Origin: an uncultured Eubacteriales bacterium
GTDB lineage: Bacteria; Bacillota; Clostridia; Oscillospirales; Acutalibacteraceae
Length of the DNA stretch: 64,000 nucleotides
Direction: 5' to 3'
Assembly (NCBI GenBank): GCA_900315605.1
Contig: OMZU01000005.1
Coordinates: forward strand, 1-64,000
Program-made: the position numbers and the translations under genes
Part shown: piece by piece, positions 59,092 through 64,000 of the stretch
Layout: each line of letters opens with the position of its first letter
How positions within the stretch are numbered: position 1 is the stretch's first letter
The notes under the pieces: generated by a model
What the model was told of the DNA's origin: nothing
Seen by the model: the letters and a program-made list of their open reading frames with translations, nothing else
Database searches by the model: none

Positions 59092-62000
59092 ATGGCTGAT
59101 GGTTTCGGTCTAAAAATCGGTGTTGAGGGCGAGCGCGATTTCAAGAAAAGTTTATCGGAAATCAACCAGACCTTTAAGGTTCTCGGCTCTGAGATGAAGC
59201 TCGTTCAATCGCAGTTCGACAAAAACGACAATTCGGTTGAAGCGCTCACAGCGAGAAACGCGACCCTTAACAAGCAAATCGACAATCAAAAAGAAAAAAT
59301 ATCTACCCTGAAAGCCGCGTTGGAAAATGCGGCTTCTTCTTTTGGAGAAAACGATAAGCGTACACAGGCTTGGCAGATTCAGCTGAACAATGCGGAAGCC
59401 GCGCTGAACAAAATGGAGCGCGAACTGTCGCAGAACGATCAGGCTCTCGATAATGTCGGTGACGAGTTCAGCAAAGCGGAGAAAAAAGCGGACAAGTTCG
59501 GTGATGAAGTCAAGGAGACAGGTGAACAGGCTGAATCCTCGGGCGCTAAATTCAAGAAGGTCGGCGAGGTTCTAAAAAACGTAGGCGTTGCGATGGCAGC
59601 CGCTACTGCCGCGATTGGCACCGCTGCTGTCGCCGCAGGAAAAAAGCTGTGGGATATGGCAAGCGAGACCGCTAAATCCGGAGACGAGATCGATAAGACA
59701 TCTCAGAAGCTCGGTATGTCCGCAGAAGCCTATCAAGAGTGGGATTACGTCTTAAGTCAATCCGGCGTTGAAATAACTTCAATGACCACCGGCCTTAAAA
59801 CTCTGACAAACCAGATAGACGACGCTAAAAACGGCAGCGTAAAAGCGCAGGAGCGATTTGCTAAACTCGGCATCTCACTGAACGATCTGAATTCGATGTC
59901 GCGTGAGGACATATTCTCCGCTGTCGTATCCGGTATGCAGGGAATGGCTGACACCACTGAGAGAGCGGCTCTTGCCAACGACCTCTTCGGTAAATCTGGT
60001 CAGAACCTGACTCCTCTGTTCAATGAAACGACAGAATCGACTGAGCAACTGAAACAGGCGGCTCACGACCTTGGTTTTGTGATGTCCGATGAAGCGGTTA
60101 AGGCTTCTGCCGAATTCAACGATTCGCTTGACACCTTGAAGCGCACGTTCTCCGGCGTTAAAAACAACCTTGTCGGAGAACTTCTTCCCGGCTTCTCCAC
60201 GTTGCTGAACGGCTTATCCGCGTTGCTTGCCGGAAACGATAAGGCTAAAGAGCAAATACAGAAAGGCACACAGGAAATCGTTGACTCGCTGAAAGACATC
60301 TTCCCGAGGGTGATGGATATCCTGATGACATTGATCGGAGCAGTCGCCGAGATCGCGCCGGTTATTATTGATTCCATCGTTCAGGGAGTCAGTGCCAATA
60401 TGGGCGAACTTGTCAGCGCGGCAAGTGACATCGTAATCACGTTTTTGGAAAGCCTGATTGCTGCCTTGCCAGAAATTGCAAAAGGCGCGGTGAAACTCAT
60501 CACACAGCTGACAGACGCGATTCTCGATAATCTGCCGTTGCTGATGAGTACAGCGATGCAGGTCATCACAACGGTAATCAACGGTGTTGCAGATGCTTTG
60601 CCTGCGCTTATACCCGAAATCGTTTCTGCTCTGCTTGATGCGGTGCAGGCTATCATCGATAATATCAGCGCGTTTGTGGACGCGGGTGTCAAAATTATTC
60701 TTGCACTCGTTGATGGCATCATTCAGGCAATACCCGTGCTGATTCAGAAGATTCCCGAAATTGTTAAATCGGTCATTGAAGCACTTAAGAATGCGTTACC
60801 GACATTGATTAACGGCGTTAAGCAGTTGATCACCGCTCTGGCTCAGGCATTGCCCGAAATCATCACAGCGATTGTCGAGATGCTGCCCGACCTGCTGACG
60901 ACCATCGTTGAAGGCATTAAGGAATTGCTCCCCGTGCTGATCGAGGGCATCATCGACATCGTGAACGCCATCGTCGAGGCACTGCCCGACATCCTGAACG
61001 CGCTGATCGAGGCGCTCCCGACTATCCTCGAATCTATCCTAAACGCGGTCATCGAGCTGCTGCCGGTCATCCTCGATGCAGTGGTTCAGCTGATTATGGG
61101 TATCGTAAACGCACTGCCCGAACTGATACAGTCCATCATTGAGGTATTACCCACGCTGATCGACAAAATCATAACAGCAGTCGTCAATATGATTCCCGTG
61201 CTGATTCAGGCGATACTCGACTGCCTGCCCACTCTGATTAACGGTCTGATTCAGTTGATTATGGGCATAGTCGGAGCACTTCCCGAAATCATCAAATCAC
61301 TGATCGAAGCTCTGCCGCAGATCATTTCATCTGTGGTGACCGGTCTGATACAGTGTATCCCGCAGCTCATCATGGGCGCTATTCAGTTGATACTCGGATT
61401 GGTACAGGCTATTCCCGAAATCATCACGGCTTTGATAGACGCGCTCCCCGAGATAATTGAATCCGTTATCACCGGATTGCTCGAATGCTTGCCGCAGCTG
61501 ATTCAGGGCTGCATTCAGCTGACAATCGGTCTTGTCAAGGCGATCCCCCAGATCATAGTTGGACTGATTAAGGCTATCCCGACTATTATCACAAGTATAG
61601 TCGAGGCGTTCGGAAAGGGACTGAGCAAATTTGTAGAAATCGGCGGTCAAATCCTCTCGGGAATATGGGAAGGAATAAGCGGAGCTGCCGGTTGGTTATG
61701 GGATCAGATATCCGGCTTCTTTGGTGGTATTGTTGACGGCATCAAAGGCTTCTTTGGTATTCACTCTCCGTCCACCTTGTTCCGCGACCAAATCGGTAAA
61801 AACCTCGCCCTCGGTATCGGCGCGGGTTTCAGTAACGAGATGGCAGATGTAGCAAAAGAAATGCAGAATGCGATTCCGACTGATTTTGATACCGAAGTAA
61901 ACACGACCGCAGCTATGAACAATGTCGGATTCAGCTCCGACGAAGGAGTAATGGGCGGTGTTTTGCGGTCTATCGTGAACAACATCACTTTCGGTGATGT

Positions 62001-62097
62001 CACTATCAACAATGATATGGATATTGAGGACATTGCTCATCAGGTTTCTGATGTTATCGTCTCCGATGTCTATATGAAAGGAGGAGCGTATGCCTAA
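59092..62097 (+). CDS. Tape measure protein
   Basis: 1001 aa. Sets tail length. N-terminal coiled coils (about 20-135), then TMP core GLKTLTNQIDDAKNGSVKAQ, ALANDLFGKSGQNLTPLFN. The long hydrophobic middle (about 390-840) is built of repeats around ALPEII/VLPTLI with about 11-residue and longer periods. The C-terminal signature GFFGIHSPSTLFRDQIGKN lies near 885. Length predicts a tail of roughly 150 nm if the usual 0.15 nm per residue holds. Its end overlaps the Dit gene by 8 bases. Confidence 0.95.
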   Translation: MADGFGLKIGVEGERDFKKSLSEINQTFKVLGSEMKLVQSQFDKNDNSVEALTARNATLNKQIDNQKEKISTLKAALENAASSFGENDKRTQAWQIQLNNAEAALNKMERELSQNDQALDNVGDEFSKAEKKADKFGDEVKETGEQAESSGAKFKKVGEVLKNVGVAMAAATAAIGTAAVAAGKKLWDMASETAKSGDEIDKTSQKLGMSAEAYQEWDYVLSQSGVEITSMTTGLKTLTNQIDDAKNGSVKAQERFAKLGISLNDLNSMSREDIFSAVVSGMQGMADTTERAALANDLFGKSGQNLTPLFNETTESTEQLKQAAHDLGFVMSDEAVKASAEFNDSLDTLKRTFSGVKNNLVGELLPGFSTLLNGLSALLAGNDKAKEQIQKGTQEIVDSLKDIFPRVMDILMTLIGAVAEIAPVIIDSIVQGVSANMGELVSAASDIVITFLESLIAALPEIAKGAVKLITQLTDAILDNLPLLMSTAMQVITTVINGVADALPALIPEIVSALLDAVQAIIDNISAFVDAGVKIILALVDGIIQAIPVLIQKIPEIVKSVIEALKNALPTLINGVKQLITALAQALPEIITAIVEMLPDLLTTIVEGIKELLPVLIEGIIDIVNAIVEALPDILNALIEALPTILESILNAVIELLPVILDAVVQLIMGIVNALPELIQSIIEVLPTLIDKIITAVVNMIPVLIQAILDCLPTLINGLIQLIMGIVGALPEIIKSLIEALPQIISSVVTGLIQCIPQLIMGAIQLILGLVQAIPEIITALIDALPEIIESVITGLLECLPQLIQGCIQLTIGLVKAIPQIIVGLIKAIPTIITSIVEAFGKGLSKFVEIGGQILSGIWEGISGAAGWLWDQISGFFGGIVDGIKGFFGIHSPSTLFRDQIGKNLALGIGAGFSNEMADVAKEMQNAIPTDFDTEVNTTAAMNNVGFSSDEGVMGGVLRSIVNNITFGDVTINNDMDIEDIAHQVSDVIVSDVYMKGGAYA

Positions 62098-62905
62098 GTA
62101 CGATTTTAAGTTCGGGCAGTTTTGGTTATCGGAGTTTGGCGCGGTTTCCGCTGAGGAACCTTCAATGGAAATCGCGCAGAGAGATGTCACATTTATCTCG
62201 ATTCCCGGCAAAGACGGAAAAGACTGTATTGACAACAAACGGTACGATAACGTGGAATTCAAACGCAAAATCGCCTTTGTAGGCAACCGAGATTTTAACG
62301 TGCGTGAAAAAGAACACAGTCTGATAAACAGCTACGCTTATCTGCAGGGCTATCAGGATTTTGAGGACGTTCATCATCCGGGGTTCATCACCAAGGCTGC
62401 GCTGAAAAACTTTAACGCAGTCCAGAGAAATCTGCGAACAATGCATACCGCGGAGTTATCTTTCACACGACTGCCGTTTTGGTATTTGAAAACCGGACTC
62501 GAAGAAATACCGCTTGATATTAATGCGTTGATTGCTGACGGTGTAGAAATAATCAATCCGTTTCCTGCCGCCGCTAAACCTCTGCTTCGTTTTAATGTTA
62601 CTTTTACTGGCTCTGCTGAAACCACCACCTGTCGTATTGCTTTCGGTATCACAGCTAATTACGGAGGCGTATATGAAGAGCGTAAAATTAACAAGCCCGG
62701 AATCCGTATAACGCCTACGCATCATTTTGTAGTAATTGATGTTGAGAACCAACGCGCTTCTGTTCAGGACGAGAACGGAGATATTTATAGCTATATTGAT
62801 ATGCCTATTCCTGATCCGATTGGTAAAGGAAAAGCTACTATCAGGATAACGGTTCAAAGTAAAACTAACGCTATGTCTATTATCCCTCGCTGGAGGTGCT
62901 TATAA
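62090..62905 (+). CDS. Distal tail protein (Dit)
   Basis: 271 aa. FGQFWLSEFGAVSAEEPSME, ISIPGKDGKDCIDNKRYDN, HSLINSYAYLQGYQDF. Siphovirus Dit N-terminal ring domain (about 1-140) and a galectin-like C-terminal half (about 150-271). Builds the hub of the tail tip. The stop overlaps the next ATG by one base. Confidence 0.88.
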   Translation: MPKYDFKFGQFWLSEFGAVSAEEPSMEIAQRDVTFISIPGKDGKDCIDNKRYDNVEFKRKIAFVGNRDFNVREKEHSLINSYAYLQGYQDFEDVHHPGFITKAALKNFNAVQRNLRTMHTAELSFTRLPFWYLKTGLEEIPLDINALIADGVEIINPFPAAAKPLLRFNVTFTGSAETTTCRIAFGITANYGGVYEERKINKPGIRITPTHHFVVIDVENQRASVQDENGDIYSYIDMPIPDPIGKGKATIRITVQSKTNAMSIIPRWRCL

Positions 62906-64000
62906 TGCTCCCCAAATTATATGATGAGTTTTCCAAGAACGGCGAAGATTACCAAATGACGTATCTCGGAACTATCAACCACTGCACAAAGTGTCAGGTG
63001 AAGGAGGTACGCAACGGTGCGTACACGCTTTCTATGGAAACTACGGAAAATGATGATTGCGCCGGTTTTATCACTTCTCAAAAAATCATCGGCGCAAAAG
63101 CAAATCCCTTCGACCCGGTACAATACTTTGAAATACAGAAAACCGAACGTACCCAAGACGGCATAATAAAAGTTGAAGCAAAACACGTAAAGAACTTCTG
63201 CTTTCAGATTTGTTCCGAAGGTGATATTACCGCTGAAAACCGTGTCGTTTCAGAATCGGGGACACCAAAGGAAGTATGGGATTTGCTTGTCAGAGATTAT
63301 ATCGTTACAACCGTCCCTTTTACATTCGCGTCAAATATTTCCGCGAGAAAAAAGTTCTCTCTCGGTCTTCAGCTTGCCGAAACGCTCGGTGACATTCTCG
63401 GCGGCAGCGAAGGGGCTTTTTTGGATTTATGGGGTGGTGAGTTTCATTGGGACAACTACTCAATCACACTCAACTATGCCCGCGGGTCGGCTAAGGATTA
63501 TCAAATCCGTTACGGCTCCAACATTTCCAATGCCAAGCAGACGGAAAGCTGTGAGAACACATACACCCATATTCTGCCATACGGCAAAGTCGGCGTCACA
63601 GGCTCAAACACAAAGATCACCTTTTCCGCGCCGTTGTACGCTATACCGTCAAGCGAATCAAAATACACAAAGGTTTACAAACTCGATTGCACAAGCCTGC
63701 TTGACAGCTACGAAGTAGGCACTACAGGTCAGAACTACTCCACAGTTAAGGCCGCGATGACCAATTACGCAAGGACATACGCGGCGAACCGCAGCCTCGG
63801 CAAAGTGTCTGTCAGCATTGATATTACGCTCCGTGCGGAGTTGGACGAGATGGCACAAATCGGTTTGTGCGATACCGTATCTGTTATCTTGGATAACTTC
63901 GGTACGACCGCGACAGCTAAAATCACGGAAACCACCTATGACAGCCTTATGGAGCGTTGGGACAAATTGGTGGTCGGCGCGACCCGAGTGACTGTGGCTG
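62905..64000 (+). CDS. Tail hub/endopeptidase-like protein, N-terminal part (runs off the window)
   Basis: ATG 62905 (GGAGG upstream); open to the edge, about 365 codons seen. LPKLYDEFSKNGEDYQMTYLG, NGAYTLSMETTENDD, YFEIQKTERTQDGIIKVEAKH, GSNISNAKQTESCENTYTHI, MAQIGLCDTVSVIL. This is the N-terminal region of phage minor structural (Tal, prophage tail endopeptidase) proteins that follow Dit. A C-terminal peptidase or receptor-binding part would lie beyond the edge. Confidence 0.87.
   Translation, partial: MLPKLYDEFSKNGEDYQMTYLGTINHCTKCQVKEVRNGAYTLSMETTENDDCAGFITSQKIIGAKANPFDPVQYFEIQKTERTQDGIIKVEAKHVKNFCFQICSEGDITAENRVVSESGTPKEVWDLLVRDYIVTTVPFTFASNISARKKFSLGLQLAETLGDILGGSEGAFLDLWGGEFHWDNYSITLNYARGSAKDYQIRYGSNISNAKQTESCENTYTHILPYGKVGVTGSNTKITFSAPLYAIPSSESKYTKVYKLDCTSLLDSYEVGTTGQNYSTVKAAMTNYARTYAANRSLGKVSVSIDITLRAELDEMAQIGLCDTVSVILDNFGTTATAKITETTYDSLMERWDKLVVGATRVTVA

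Noticed and set aside
31000..64000. Integrase, excisionase or lysis genes
   Set aside because: I looked through all frames for tyrosine or serine recombinase motifs, holin and endolysin and saw none; they are presumably right of the window.

Overview
The window looks like a chromosomal segment of a gut-type Bacillota bacterium, most likely Oscillospirales (Ruminococcaceae or a relative). The reasons are the gene content and family resemblance (pyruvate phosphate dikinase, a glmU-prs-pth-mfd run, a fructose PTS operon), strong AGGAGG ribosome binding sites, several TTG/GTG starts, and phage genes of the kind found in Clostridia. This is inferred from protein resemblance by eye; no database search was run.

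Layout. (1) 1-20.3 kb is ordinary core chromosome. It holds the 3' end of a group II intron at the very edge, ppdK (minus), then glmU-like/prs/pth/mfd/ClC (plus). Next comes the complete fructose phosphotransferase operon on the minus strand (fruR-fruK-fruA-ptsH-ptsI), then a lipoprotein, a small membrane protein, an ABC-F ATPase and a tRNA-Arg(CCG). (2) 20.5-30.7 kb is a single minus-strand six-gene defence operon with its own promoter and terminator. It encodes an ISL3-transposase-like protein that has lost an active-site Asp, HsdM, HsdS, HsdR, a DUF262/HNH (GmrSD/RloF-like) protein and a DraG-type ADP-ribosylglycohydrolase. (3) 30.8-34.5 kb is a mosaic of small accessory genes (sigma-70 region-4-like protein, XRE repressor, SLOG protein, DUF6809, a Com-like zinc ribbon), with relics of duplicated sigma-like genes. 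(4) 34.5-64 kb is a siphovirus-type prophage running left to right and still unfinished at the window edge. The order is replication/recombination (Gp157, AAA ATPase, DUF669, helicase, primase-helicase, RusA), HNH, small terminase, an inserted ~6.7-kb methylation and small-gene block, large terminase, HK97-type head genes, tail genes with a -1 frameshift, a tape measure protein, Dit and a tail protein. No integrase, lysis gene or right attachment site is in the window.

How the parts work together. The fru operon makes the general PTS proteins (EI, HPr) next to the fructose-specific permease, kinase and DeoR-type regulator, so fructose uptake and PTS supply appear co-regulated. The defence operon combines DNA methylation and restriction (Hsd) with a second putative nuclease (DUF262/HNH) and an enzyme family that removes ADP-ribose, led by a translationally coupled transposase-derived protein. 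The prophage carries a short SAM synthetase directly before an N4/N6 and a C5 methyltransferase, a self-supplied DNA-methylation cassette that could protect phage DNA from restriction. Three of its accessory genes sit behind near-identical promoters, two of them preceded by the same inverted repeat, which suggests a small dedicated regulon.
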